This document shows, one piece after another, positions 1-8,162 of a stretch of 64,000 bases of DNA. Numbering within the stretch: position 1 is the first letter of the stretch; each line of letters starts with the position of its first letter. The notes under the pieces are model-generated. The model ran no database searches. It worked only from the letters and a program-made list of their open reading frames with translations, and was not told the DNA's origin. The stretch comes from an uncultured Clostridia bacterium. GTDB lineage: Bacteria > Bacillota > Clostridia > Oscillospirales > Ruminococcaceae. Both the position numbers and the translations under genes were made by a program. Location: assembly GCA_947589215.1 (NCBI GenBank), contig CANQCL010000008.1:1-64000 (forward strand). The letters are read 5' to 3'.

Positions 1-720
<720 letters not shown>

Positions 721-803
721 TTAAAATAAGTTAGAAGCTTATTATTCGTTTTTGTTAAATTATTGATCGATATTAATATATGAAAAAAACAGAAGTATAA
801 CAA

Positions 804-838
804 AAAGCCATACTTGCCTTAAAGGCTTGTATGGCTTT
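804..838. terminator. Bidirectional Rho-independent terminator
   Basis: Stem AAAGCCATAC / GTATGGCTTT with an inner GCC/GGC pairing and a short A-rich loop lies between the convergent collagen-like gene and ptsI. A/T runs on both sides let it serve both strands. Confidence 0.8.
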
Positions 839-864
839 AATATTTCTATGTTTTTGTTTATAGG

Positions 865-2517
865 CTATAAATCAAATTCAAGTATGATTTTTGACGTGTC
901 TGTTTTTCTGATTTTATCTCTAAGAGGCAGTATCATTGACGGTGAAACCGACAACTCGTCAACGCCGATTTTTAAAAAGGTTTCGGTAAGCTCTAAATCT
1001 GAACCTAGTTCTCCGCAGATTCCTGCCCTTATGCCGTTTTTGTGTGCATTGTCAACAACCATCTTAATCATTCTGAGAACCGCAAGATGATGTGGATTGA
1101 AAAATCTGTCAGCCTTTGAATTTTGCCTGTCTATCGCCATTGCGTATTGAGATAAGTCGTTTGTGCCTATGCTGAAAAAGTCTACTTCCTTTGCAAGCTT
1201 GTCTGAAATAAGAGCGGCGGCAGGTGTTTCTATCATAATACCCTCTTCAACATCACGTCTATAGAATATCTTTTGCTCGTCAAGTTCTTTTTTTACCTCA
1301 CTTGAGATTCTCTTTATCTCCAAAACCTCTTCAACAGATGTGATAAACGGATACATAATTGCAATTTGTCCGAAAGCACTCGCTCTGTATAATGCACGAA
1401 GCTGTGTTTTGAAAATTTCGTGATTTGTAAGACATATTCTTATAGCCCGAAGCCCCATAGCAGGGTTTTCTTCCCTGTCTAAATTGAAATAACCGGCTTG
1501 CTTGTCAGCGCCGATATCAAGAGTTCTTATTACCGCCTTTTTGCCAGAGAGCGATTCGGCAGTGGTTTTGTAGATTTGAAACTGCTCTTCTTCGGTTGGA
1601 AAGCGGTTTTTTTCAAAATATATAAATTCACTTCTGAAAAGACCTACTCCGTTTGCGTCATTTTCAATAACCGACGCTAAATCATCGGCGTTTCCGATGT
1701 TTGCATAAAGCATAAGCTTTTTCCCGTCCAAAGTTACGTTTTCTTTACCCTTCAGCTTTAAAAGCAGACTTCTTTTGCGAAGCTCTTTTTCCTGCTTAAG
1801 CTGCATTTTCTGTACAAGCTCGCTGTCGGGATCAATGTAAATTACACCGTTATAGCCGTCAACTATAGCCATTCTTCCGTTTATTGAGCCGTCTATAGGA
1901 ATATCTGCGCCGATAACAGCGGGAATATTCATAGTTCTTGCAAGTATTGCAGTGTGTGAATTACAGCTTCCGTGTACCGTTACAAACGCAAGAATCAAAT
2001 CTTTGTCAATCTGTACTGTCTCGCTAGGCGCCAAATCATCGGCAACTATTATAGACGGTATTTTAGAATCCATAGTGCTTCCTTTAGCGTTGCACAGGAT
2101 TCTTATGACCCGTTCTGAAACGTCTCTGATATCGACAGACCTTGCCTGCATATATTCGTTATCCATTTCGGAAAACATATAGTGAAAATTATCTCTTGTG
2201 GCTGCGACCGCAAATTCGGCAGTTACGCCTTGATTAGTGATAAAGTCCTCAACAGACTTTGTGTAATTTATATCATTGAGCATCATTTGATGGATTTTAA
2301 ATATTGCGGCGTTTGTCTTTCCGACCTCTTTTAGCGCTTTTTTGTATAAATTCTCAAGCTCTTCGACAGCTTTTTCCCTTGCCTCATTGAATCTTGCTAT
2401 TTCTCTTTCGGGATCATTAGATTTGATTTGCTTGATTTCCTGACGTCCCTTTTTGAACATCTGAATTCTTCCGACAGCAATTCCGCCGAAGAAACTTTTG
2501 CCCGTATATTTGTCCAT
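865..2517 (-). CDS. ptsI: Phosphoenolpyruvate-protein phosphotransferase (PTS enzyme I)
   Basis: Cytoplasmic enzyme I takes phosphate from PEP and passes it to HPr, the first step of all PTS sugar uptake. With the start at 2517 it is 550 residues; the family is normally 570-580. The three domains are in the usual order: an N-terminal HPr-binding helical part, the swivelling domain with the active histidine (GSCNSHTAILAR, His188; E. coli His189), and the PEP-binding barrel with GIMIETPAA, FFSIGTNDLSQY and the GICGELGSD cysteine near residue 500. The ATG at 2517 is preferred over upstream codons because AAAGGA lies 9 nt before it. No ptsH is adjacent, so HPr is encoded elsewhere. A strong promoter is seen about 195 bp upstream. 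Confidence 0.96.
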   Translation of the reverse strand: MDKYTGKSFFGGIAVGRIQMFKKGRQEIKQIKSNDPEREIARFNEAREKAVEELENLYKKALKEVGKTNAAIFKIHQMMLNDINYTKSVEDFITNQGVTAEFAVAATRDNFHYMFSEMDNEYMQARSVDIRDVSERVIRILCNAKGSTMDSKIPSIIVADDLAPSETVQIDKDLILAFVTVHGSCNSHTAILARTMNIPAVIGADIPIDGSINGRMAIVDGYNGVIYIDPDSELVQKMQLKQEKELRKRSLLLKLKGKENVTLDGKKLMLYANIGNADDLASVIENDANGVGLFRSEFIYFEKNRFPTEEEQFQIYKTTAESLSGKKAVIRTLDIGADKQAGYFNLDREENPAMGLRAIRICLTNHEIFKTQLRALYRASAFGQIAIMYPFITSVEEVLEIKRISSEVKKELDEQKIFYRRDVEEGIMIETPAAALISDKLAKEVDFFSIGTNDLSQYAMAIDRQNSKADRFFNPHHLAVLRMIKMVVDNAHKNGIRAGICGELGSDLELTETFLKIGVDELSVSPSMILPLRDKIRKTDTSKIILEFDL

Positions 2518-2710
2518 TTTTCTCATTCCTTTAAGATTATGATAGGTCGTTAAAAACAATTTATCCTATTATTAAAATAACCAAATCATACTTCAAAATT
2601 ACACATCTGTTTTCTTTAAAAAGCACATAGAGATATTCAAAGCATAATTGGTTAATAAACAAAGTCCATTAAGTTTCAATTTATGAACGCCATTATTTTT
2701 CTTTTATTTT
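2518..2710 (-). other. AT-rich 5' leader of ptsI
   Basis: About 190 bp between the proposed promoter and the ptsI start codon. It is AT-rich, without an ORF, and I see no clear antiterminator (RAT-like) hairpin or terminator in it. Confidence 0.4.
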
Positions 2711-2739
2711 ATCTTATAACTATAAGCAGAATTTGTCAA
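2711..2739 (-). promoter_or_regulatory. Probable sigma-A promoter of ptsI with palindrome over the -35
   Basis: On the minus strand TTGACA (2734-2739), 17 nt, then TAAGAT (2711-2716). The -35 lies inside the perfect 14-bp palindrome GTCAATATATTGAC (2735-2748), which could be an operator. Confidence 0.55.
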
Positions 2740-2974
2740 TATATTGACGATGTTTTCGATGATCTTACATATTTTAACCGGGAAGTTATATCTTTGCGGC
2801 AGTCAGATATTTTGCATATAAATCGCTTGATTTTTTAAAAGTCAAGCCGTATAAATTTTCACACAAAACTCACAAAAGAAATTGAATTAAGAAGTATAAT
2901 TAAAGATAAACTTTTTGATAATGGTCGAAAAATGCTGAAAAAAATGATCAATGTGTTTAATATATTAAAATCGG

Positions 2975-3004
2975 TAGACAACTATGTTAAACGTATGATA
3001 TAAT
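2975..3004 (+). promoter_or_regulatory. Probable promoter of the two-component operon
   Basis: TAGACA (2975-2980), 18 nt, TATAAT (2999-3004), about 50 bp before the regulator start. Between it and the ptsI promoter lie a GCTTGA/TCAAGC hairpin (around 2825-2846) and two TCACA direct repeats 11 bp apart (2859 and 2870). Confidence 0.5.
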
Positions 3005-3055
3005 TTATAGACAGAACAAAGGGCTTTTGATGTTTTGATTTAAGGAGAAGCACAG

Positions 3056-3721
3056 ATGAAAATTTTAGTTGCAGACGATGAAAGAGTAATGTGCGAGCTT
3101 ATTTGCGATATATTGCAAAATCAAGGCTATGAAACTATCGTTGCTCACGACGGCAAGGAGGCTTTGGATATTTTCAGGCAGGAGCAGATAGATTTAATAG
3201 TGCTTGATGTTATGATGCCTAAGTATGACGGCTGGACGGTTCTTGAAAAAATAAGGGAGTTTTCCGATGTTCCTATAATAATTCTTACAGCGCTTGAGTC
3301 GGAGCGAAATGAGCTGAGAGGGCTTACGACCGGAGCGGATGATTATATTGTCAAGCCATTCAGCTACGAGGTTTTTGTCGCAAGAGTAAATGTTCTTTTA
3401 AAAAAGCAGATAAGAAAAAATAATTCTATTTTTAATTTCGGCGAACTAAGTATAAATAAGCTTAGCTGTGAGGTTTCTGTTCAAGGTAAGGAGATACAGC
3501 TTACAAATATGGAATATAATCTGCTTTTATATCTTGTTGAAAATGAGAATATAGTAAAAAGCAGAGAGCAGATTTTTCTGTCGGTTTGGGGAAGCGACAA
3601 CAGTTATACATCGAGAACAATTGATACGCACATAAAGGTTTTAAGAGCAAAGCTTGGTGTATGTGCCGAATATATTAAAACGGTCAGGGGCAGGGGCTAT
3701 TGCTTTAGCGGAGGAGAATAA
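3056..3721 (+). CDS. OmpR/PhoB-family response regulator
   Basis: DNA-binding response regulator of 221 residues. The receiver domain has the acidic pocket (ADDE, residues 6-9), phospho-acceptor Asp51 (LIVLDVMMP), Thr78 and Lys100 (DDYIVKPF). Residues 125 onward are a winged helix (LTNMEYNLLLYL, SRTIDTHIKVLRAKL). It pairs with the histidine kinase starting 73 bp downstream, so the two form an operon. AAGGAGA precedes the ATG. The target genes are unknown; sequence alone does not identify the stimulus. Confidence 0.93.
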   Translation: MKILVADDERVMCELICDILQNQGYETIVAHDGKEALDIFRQEQIDLIVLDVMMPKYDGWTVLEKIREFSDVPIIILTALESERNELRGLTTGADDYIVKPFSYEVFVARVNVLLKKQIRKNNSIFNFGELSINKLSCEVSVQGKEIQLTNMEYNLLLYLVENENIVKSREQIFLSVWGSDNSYTSRTIDTHIKVLRAKLGVCAEYIKTVRGRGYCFSGGE

Positions 3722-3758
3722 ATTAATTGCGGTTTTTGCTTTTGCAGCTAAAACATCG

Positions 3759-3797
3759 AAGGGAGGGATACTCCTTTACGGAGTGTAATTATATATG
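3759..3797 (+). promoter_or_regulatory. SD-hairpin-AUG initiation region of the sensor kinase gene
   Basis: The Shine-Dalgarno AAGGGAGGG (3759-3767) is 27 nt from the ATG at 3795, too far for normal use. The gap is filled by the stem-loop ATACTCC-TTTAC-GGAGTGT (3768-3786); folding it leaves 8 nt (AATTATAT) between SD and start. The same layout occurs at four other genes in the window. Confidence 0.7.
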
Positions 3798-5219
3798 TCA
3801 ATTAAAAAGAAATTGTTTGTTTTTTACGGTCTGTTGATGGTTGGGTTTATTTTTATACTGGTCGTTGTTGATGTTTTTTTTGCAAGCAGATTTTTTATTT
3901 ATGAAAGTAAAAAACAAATGGGCGAAATTTGCAGCAGCTTAAAAGAGGAGTTTCCTCAGTTTGAAAAAAGCGATTTGAGCGATTTTGACGACTATTTGGA
4001 AAATTTGGACGAGCGAAGAAATGTTAAAATATTTGTGGTAAATTCTTCTGATGAGCTCATATTCAAAAATCGCTTAATTGACAGTGATAATGCGAGAAAC
4101 AAATTACCTAAAATGTGGAGTGAATTTTTTCACAGTAATATTGACAAGCTAGACGACAACAAACAGCATTACGAGGTTTTCAGAAACCGTGACGACGCAC
4201 TTCGCAGAGTTGTGCTTATGTCAAAGCTCAACGATAATTACTACCTGATCTTATCACGCTCGCTTAGAAGTATTCAGGACAATGTTCGCATATCAAATAA
4301 ACTGATAATTATTATAGGTATCAGTGTGTTTATTATAGGAACTATCCTTGTGTTTTTCTTGGCAAGAAGAATGTCAAGCTCGGTCATTGAAATAAACTCC
4401 GCTGCCAGAAGCATTGCAAGGCTGGATTTTACAAAAAAGGTCAAGGTAAAGGAGAAGGGCGAAATAGGCGAGCTTGCAGACTCTATAAATATAATATCCG
4501 ACAAGCTTAATGAAAGTATCAACAGCTTAAAGGAGAGTGTTGTCAGCAGAGAACAGCTGATACGTGATATGTCTCACGAGCTTAAAACTCCTATTGCTGC
4601 GGTCAAGGGCTATGCTGAAGGGCTTAAATACGGTATTGCCGATGATAAGCAAAAGGCTGAGAAGTATTGTGATGTAATAGTCAGCCAATGCGACGAAATG
4701 GATAATTTAGTAAAGTCAATGCTGAATTTGTCTAAGATGAACAGTATGAATGATAACATTGAGAAAAATACATTTCTTATTTCTGAATTAAATGATTTTA
4801 TCAATGCAGGCTTTGAAATTAAGCTTTTGAATAAAAATTTAAAGCTTGTCACAAACGATTTTAAGGATAAGCAAATTTGTGCAAATCTTCTGCTTATACA
4901 GCAGGCAGTTTCAAATTATGTCGATAATGCGATAAGGTATTCTCCTGAGGGCGGAACGATTGAAATTAATTATCTCTGGGAGGATAACGGAATTAAAATT
5001 ACGGTTTTCAACACAGGTGATAGAATTGATGAAGCTGAACTTGAGCATTTGTGGGACGCATTCTACAAGGTTGATAAGTCCCGCACTCAGAACGGAACAG
5101 AGAATTACGGAGTGGGGCTTGCGATAGTAAAGAAAATTGCGAATATACACAAGGGTAATGTCTGGGTTGAAAATCAGGATAACGGAGTTCTATTCGGAAT
5201 ATTTATACCCCAGCAGTAA
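3795..5219 (+). CDS. Membrane sensor histidine kinase
   Basis: Partner of the preceding regulator, 474 residues. A transmembrane segment at about 8-30, an extracellular sensing region of about 135 residues, a second membrane segment at about 169-190, a HAMP linker (SSSVIEINSAARSIARLDF), then the dimerisation domain with the phospho-accepting His261 in RDMSHELKTPIAAVKGY. The ATPase domain carries the N box (VSNYVDNAIRYS) and the G2 box (NYGVGLAIVKKIA). Architecture is that of EnvZ/VanS-like kinases; the ligand is unknown. Its translation start is preceded by a hairpin between SD and ATG. A strong terminator follows. Confidence 0.94.
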   Translation: MSIKKKLFVFYGLLMVGFIFILVVVDVFFASRFFIYESKKQMGEICSSLKEEFPQFEKSDLSDFDDYLENLDERRNVKIFVVNSSDELIFKNRLIDSDNARNKLPKMWSEFFHSNIDKLDDNKQHYEVFRNRDDALRRVVLMSKLNDNYYLILSRSLRSIQDNVRISNKLIIIIGISVFIIGTILVFFLARRMSSSVIEINSAARSIARLDFTKKVKVKEKGEIGELADSINIISDKLNESINSLKESVVSREQLIRDMSHELKTPIAAVKGYAEGLKYGIADDKQKAEKYCDVIVSQCDEMDNLVKSMLNLSKMNSMNDNIEKNTFLISELNDFINAGFEIKLLNKNLKLVTNDFKDKQICANLLLIQQAVSNYVDNAIRYSPEGGTIEINYLWEDNGIKITVFNTGDRIDEAELEHLWDAFYKVDKSRTQNGTENYGVGLAIVKKIANIHKGNVWVENQDNGVLFGIFIPQQ

Positions 5220-5230
5220 AACATAGAAAT

Positions 5231-5260
5231 AAGCGTCCGGATATTTCTATCCGGACGCTT
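5231..5260 (+). terminator. Rho-independent terminator after the two-component operon
   Basis: Perfect 12-bp stem AAGCGTCCGGAT / ATCCGGACGCTT with a 6-nt loop, followed by a T-rich run. Confidence 0.9.
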
Positions 5261-5362
5261 TGTTTGTATTATAAATAATTATTTTATCTTAATTCTTTTG
5301 ATATTTAGTGTTAGGTTTTGTGATTTTAATATATCATAATATTATGATGATTTATATAATTA

Positions 5363-5391
5363 TTGCGTTTTTATAAATTTTATTGTATAAT
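5363..5391 (+). promoter_or_regulatory. Promoter of the rubredoxin gene
   Basis: TTGCGT (5363-5368), 17 nt, TATAAT (5386-5391). It leaves a leader of roughly 185 nt before the rubredoxin start, which contains a possible short leader ORF. Confidence 0.6.
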
Positions 5392-5431
5392 AAAATTGAA
5401 TGAAATTAGTTTTGTACATCACGGGGTAATT

Positions 5432-5470
5432 ATGAGGTTAGATGGTTTTGGTCTGTTTGTAAGAGTTTAA
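5432..5470 (+). CDS. Possible 12-residue leader peptide before rubredoxin
   Basis: ATG preceded by GGGG opens a 12-codon frame MRLDGFGLFVRV and a TAA stop, within the rubredoxin leader. It has a usable ribosome binding site but no recognised family and no obvious attenuator downstream. It may be chance; listed because the leader is long and otherwise empty. Confidence 0.2.
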   Translation: MRLDGFGLFVRV

Positions 5471-5582
5471 ATAAAAAACAGGACCTACGCCAAAAGAATA
5501 TCGAAAGAAAAATTCTGCCATAATAAAGAGGTAAATGTTATAAAACATTAGCTTATAAAATTTCACAAAGGAGGACTTTTTT

Positions 5583-5741
5583 ATGAAAAAGTATGTATGC
5601 CAGGTATGCGGGTACGTATATGATGAAGAAAAGGGCGATCCTGATGCAGGAATTGCACCGGGCACAAAGTGGGAAGACCTTCCCGATGATTTTGAGTGTC
5701 CGCTTTGTCATGTAGGCAAGGATCAGTTTGCCGAAGAATAA
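5583..5741 (+). CDS. Rubredoxin
   Basis: Small cytoplasmic electron carrier with one Fe(Cys)4 site, 52 residues, the normal size. The iron ligands are in two CxxCG-type loops: CQVCGYVYD near the N-terminus and [11 protein letters not shown] near the C-terminus. The second loop reads CPLCHVGKD where CPxCGA/VxK is usual, so a histidine replaces the common glycine. In anaerobes rubredoxin feeds electrons to superoxide reductase, rubrerythrin or flavodiiron proteins; none is adjacent. AAAGGAGG (5567-5574) precedes the ATG. It is a single-gene transcript ended by the hairpin at 5758. Confidence 0.96.
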   Translation: MKKYVCQVCGYVYDEEKGDPDAGIAPGTKWEDLPDDFECPLCHVGKDQFAEE

Positions 5742-5757
5742 GAAAACATACATTAAA

Positions 5758-5790
5758 AGAAGCAGAGAGCGTTAGTCGTTCTCTGCTTCT
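5758..5790 (+). terminator. Terminator after rubredoxin
   Basis: Stem AGAAGCAGAGAGCG / CGTTCTCTGCTTCT (one G-U pair) followed by TTTCTT. Confidence 0.85.
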
Positions 5791-5814
5791 TTTCTTATAT
5801 TAACCTGCACCATC

Positions 5815-5850
5815 AAAAAACAGCACCACCTAAAGGTGGTACTGTTTTTT
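5815..5850 (-). terminator. Terminator of the tRNA-Met/tRNA-Glu transcript
   Basis: On the minus strand a stem of about 16 bp with central ACCACC / GGTGGT (one G-U pair) ends in six T residues immediately after the CCA of tRNA-Glu. Confidence 0.8.
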
Positions 5851-5924
5851 GGTGACCCGTACGGGAATTGAACCCATGATTCCGCCGTGAAAGGGCGGCG
5901 TCTTAACCTCTTGACCAACGGGCC
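5850..5924 (-). tRNA. tRNA-Glu (anticodon TTC)
   Basis: Acceptor GGCCCGT/ACGGGTC with discriminator A and encoded CCA; anticodon stem-loop with TTC in the loop CTTTCAC; T arm GGTTCAATTCC. It is 75 nt including CCA and is second in a two-tRNA transcript. Confidence 0.96.
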
Positions 5925-5927
5925 GTA

Positions 5928-6004
5928 TGGTGGCTGTAACTGGATTTGAACCAGTGACACTCCGGGTATGAACCGAATGCTCTAGCCAACTGAGCTATAC
6001 AGCC
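5928..6004 (-). tRNA. tRNA-Met (elongator, anticodon CAT)
   Basis: Acceptor GGCTGTA/TACAGCC, discriminator A, encoded CCA, anticodon loop TTCATAC. The paired first acceptor position argues against initiator tRNA, and the GGTTCATACCC anticodon arm is typical of elongator Met rather than the CAT-anticodon tRNA-Ile2. Confidence 0.92.
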
Positions 6005-6027
6005 TACTGCTAAATAGCGACTAGCTT

Positions 6028-6056
6028 ATTATACAGTATGATTTGATGCTTGTCAA
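6028..6056 (-). promoter_or_regulatory. Promoter of the tRNA-Met/Glu transcript
   Basis: Perfect consensus on the minus strand: TTGACA (6051-6056), 17 nt, TATAAT (6028-6033), about 25 bp before tRNA-Met. Confidence 0.85.
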
Positions 6057-6085
6057 GACTTTTTCTGAAAAAATATTTGATTTTA

Positions 6086-7558
6086 CTAATTTACTTCCAT
6101 ATAATAGCCTTGATTTTCAAGCAGTTTTTTTGCCTGCTTTAAGGGGAAGTTTTTAACCTTGTGACATTTAACATTTTCTGAGTATGTGTAAATTCTTAGA
6201 CTGCAGTTCTTACTCCATTTTTGAATTATTGTCTGGTAGTAGTCAATTCTTGTTATTTGGCTTGCAGGTATCGTAACCTTGTGAAATTGATAAAGTTTGC
6301 AGTAATTTAAAACTGCATAACCATCTTCAAAGCCTACCCCTGTTGTGAAAATTGACGCAAATTTCACTACAAACAGCCAAAACACCGGTATTTCTGCAAT
6401 AAACGCAACAAACCTTATAATAACCAGCCATTCGGGGAATATTCGCCACATAATATAAGCTAAAACAGGAATGCTTATGCCTAAAAGAAACGGAGGAGTG
6501 GTAAAACCGATAAAGTCTCTGAATCTGCTTTTAAGCTTGTTGTGAGGATTTATGCGATCGGGCAGAAGTATTTTAAGAGAGTTGTTTATTTCCCTGTTGG
6601 TCGTTACCGGGAGCAAAACGGCTATTTGTCGTCTCCCCTTGCCGTAGCCTGCGCAGTCTATATTTACCGAGCAAATATGAAACATTCTCATAAAAAAGTT
6701 CTGACGGATATCAACAGAATATATCTTGTCACGCATAATAACACTTTCACGGTTTGTGATAAATCCCGACTTGATTATAATGCTGTCGCCCTGCCTTACT
6801 GTTGTAAAGTTCCAGTGTCTGAGAAGATTTACAGCGAGAGAATACAGCCAGCCGACAACAATGATCGACGCCGCTGCAACAGCAATAGGCGGCAGGTTTA
6901 TAGTAAGAAAGTTCTGTATTCTGTCGTTTACTATTGTAAGATATTTCTGTTCCAGCTGTCTGCCGATTATACGGCTTGCTTGTATCAATAAGGTAGAAAG
7001 AAGAATAACTCCTGAAAGTGTTGACGAAAACAAAAAAGAAAAAATAATTAGATGTACTCTTTTAGGAGTATAGCTGTATTTGACCTTTCCGATATTTTTT
7101 TCTTTCAAAATGTTAGTAAGATGTTTAAAATCTGATTTTTTCAAAGTAAGCGTTACGTCGTGACCTCTCATAAAATCTGCGTTAGTGTCAATACACACTT
7201 TGTAACAGCCGAAAAAGCGGTAAAATGGTCCCTGACTACAGGTAACAGAGCATATTGTGTTGTAATTGAATTTTGATTTTAACAGACCAAAGTATCCTGT
7301 ACCTGTTCTGATGCAATCATCATCAATTGAGAAGGTTATGAAAAACCACCTCAAAAATGCAAAACCAAATATAATAGAAATTATTATGATATCAAGCCAG
7401 TCGCCTCTGAACCACTCTGCGACATCAAAGCTTAATCTGTATAGTTTTCTGGCAAGAGGGATAAGTAAAAGCCAAAATCCGCTTGTAGTATATGTGAAAA
7501 TCTTTATCGGATGCTGTCTTGATTTGAAAATGTAAGAAAAAAGATGATTTTCAAGCAT
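6086..7558 (-). CDS. YdbT-like membrane protein with bacterial PH domains
   Basis: 490-residue membrane protein made of repeated units of paired hydrophobic helices followed by a bacterial pleckstrin-homology (bPH2, old DUF304) domain. Signature strings are IRTGTGYFGLLKSKFNYNTIC, shortened here to the GTGYFGLLKSK core, then GDSIIIKSGFITNRESVIMR with IYSVDIRQN, and a third unit ending in LRIYTYSENVK. It follows the 147-residue one-domain partner (7603-8046) with a 44-bp gap, the same pairing as ydbS-ydbT in Bacillus. There the pair has been linked to resistance against membrane-active bacteriocins; here that is only inferred. AAAGGA lies 15 nt before the ATG. Confidence 0.82.
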   Translation of the reverse strand: MLENHLFSYIFKSRQHPIKIFTYTTSGFWLLLIPLARKLYRLSFDVAEWFRGDWLDIIIISIIFGFAFLRWFFITFSIDDDCIRTGTGYFGLLKSKFNYNTICSVTCSQGPFYRFFGCYKVCIDTNADFMRGHDVTLTLKKSDFKHLTNILKEKNIGKVKYSYTPKRVHLIIFSFLFSSTLSGVILLSTLLIQASRIIGRQLEQKYLTIVNDRIQNFLTINLPPIAVAAASIIVVGWLYSLAVNLLRHWNFTTVRQGDSIIIKSGFITNRESVIMRDKIYSVDIRQNFFMRMFHICSVNIDCAGYGKGRRQIAVLLPVTTNREINNSLKILLPDRINPHNKLKSRFRDFIGFTTPPFLLGISIPVLAYIMWRIFPEWLVIIRFVAFIAEIPVFWLFVVKFASIFTTGVGFEDGYAVLNYCKLYQFHKVTIPASQITRIDYYQTIIQKWSKNCSLRIYTYSENVKCHKVKNFPLKQAKKLLENQGYYMEVN

Positions 7559-7602
7559 ATGCTTACCCGCCTTTCCTTTAAAATTATAAAGCTCGTTTTG
7601 TG

Positions 7603-8046
7603 CTAATTATTGTTTTTTGCTATTTCGTCAAGCTGGGATGAAAGCTCCATAGCCTCGTCACGTTTCAAAAAACAAAACAGCATTCTTCCGCCCCATGCGT
7701 TTATAATTATGAAATTTAATCCTGTAAGACGTGAAAAAGGCGTTATTATTGTAGAGATGTATTGTATTGAGCGCAGCTTCATATATTGCTTTGAAAAAAA
7801 TATCATACCTGTACTTTTTCTTATGTCCGAGTCAGAAATATTATAAACGGTGTTTTTAAAGTATATGGGAAGAAAAAAAACACCGTATAAAATAGCTGCT
7901 CCCCAGCATACGCCGATTATTATCCACATAATTATATTATGGTTGTTTAAAAATATATAGCTGAGTACGGTAACAATGACAGCTAAAATAACCATAATAA
8001 ATCTAATTGAATGTAATGCTTTCTTAGCCGGAACATATCTTTTCAT
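7603..8046 (-). CDS. YdbS-like membrane protein with one bacterial PH domain
   Basis: 147 residues: a basic N-terminus (MKRYVPAKKALHSIR), two close hydrophobic segments at about 15-60, then one bPH2 domain (VYNISDSDIRKSTGMIFFSKQ, KLRSIQYISTI, LTGLNFIIINAWGG). It is the first gene of the two-gene operon with the larger YdbT-like protein, and the two probably form a membrane complex. Its SD AGGAGG is separated from the ATG by a 7-bp hairpin, described separately. Function beyond membrane association is not known. Confidence 0.82.
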   Translation of the reverse strand: MKRYVPAKKALHSIRFIMVILAVIVTVLSYIFLNNHNIIMWIIIGVCWGAAILYGVFFLPIYFKNTVYNISDSDIRKSTGMIFFSKQYMKLRSIQYISTIITPFSRLTGLNFIIINAWGGRMLFCFLKRDEAMELSSQLDEIAKNNN

Positions 8047-8081
8047 AGTTTGATTATGCTCTTTGAGAGAGCATTCCTCCT
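8047..8081 (-). promoter_or_regulatory. SD-hairpin-AUG initiation region of the ydbS-like gene
   Basis: On the minus strand AGGAGG (8076-8081) is followed by ATGCTCT (8068-8074), loop CTCAA, AGAGCAT (8056-8062), then 9 nt to the ATG at 8046. The 7-bp stem is perfect. The hairpin begins exactly 28 nt before the ATG, as at nadE and the response regulator. Confidence 0.75.
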
Positions 8082-8162
8082 GTTAATAATTTTTATACTT
8101 TTCTTAGTTGTGAAAAGCTTATTTTATAACCTTAAACATTTTAAAAATCTGAATTTTCGGCG

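Noticed and set aside
5772..5960. Open frame across tRNA-Glu and tRNA-Met
   Set aside because: Both tRNAs have full cloverleaf pairing, CCA ends, a promoter and a terminator.
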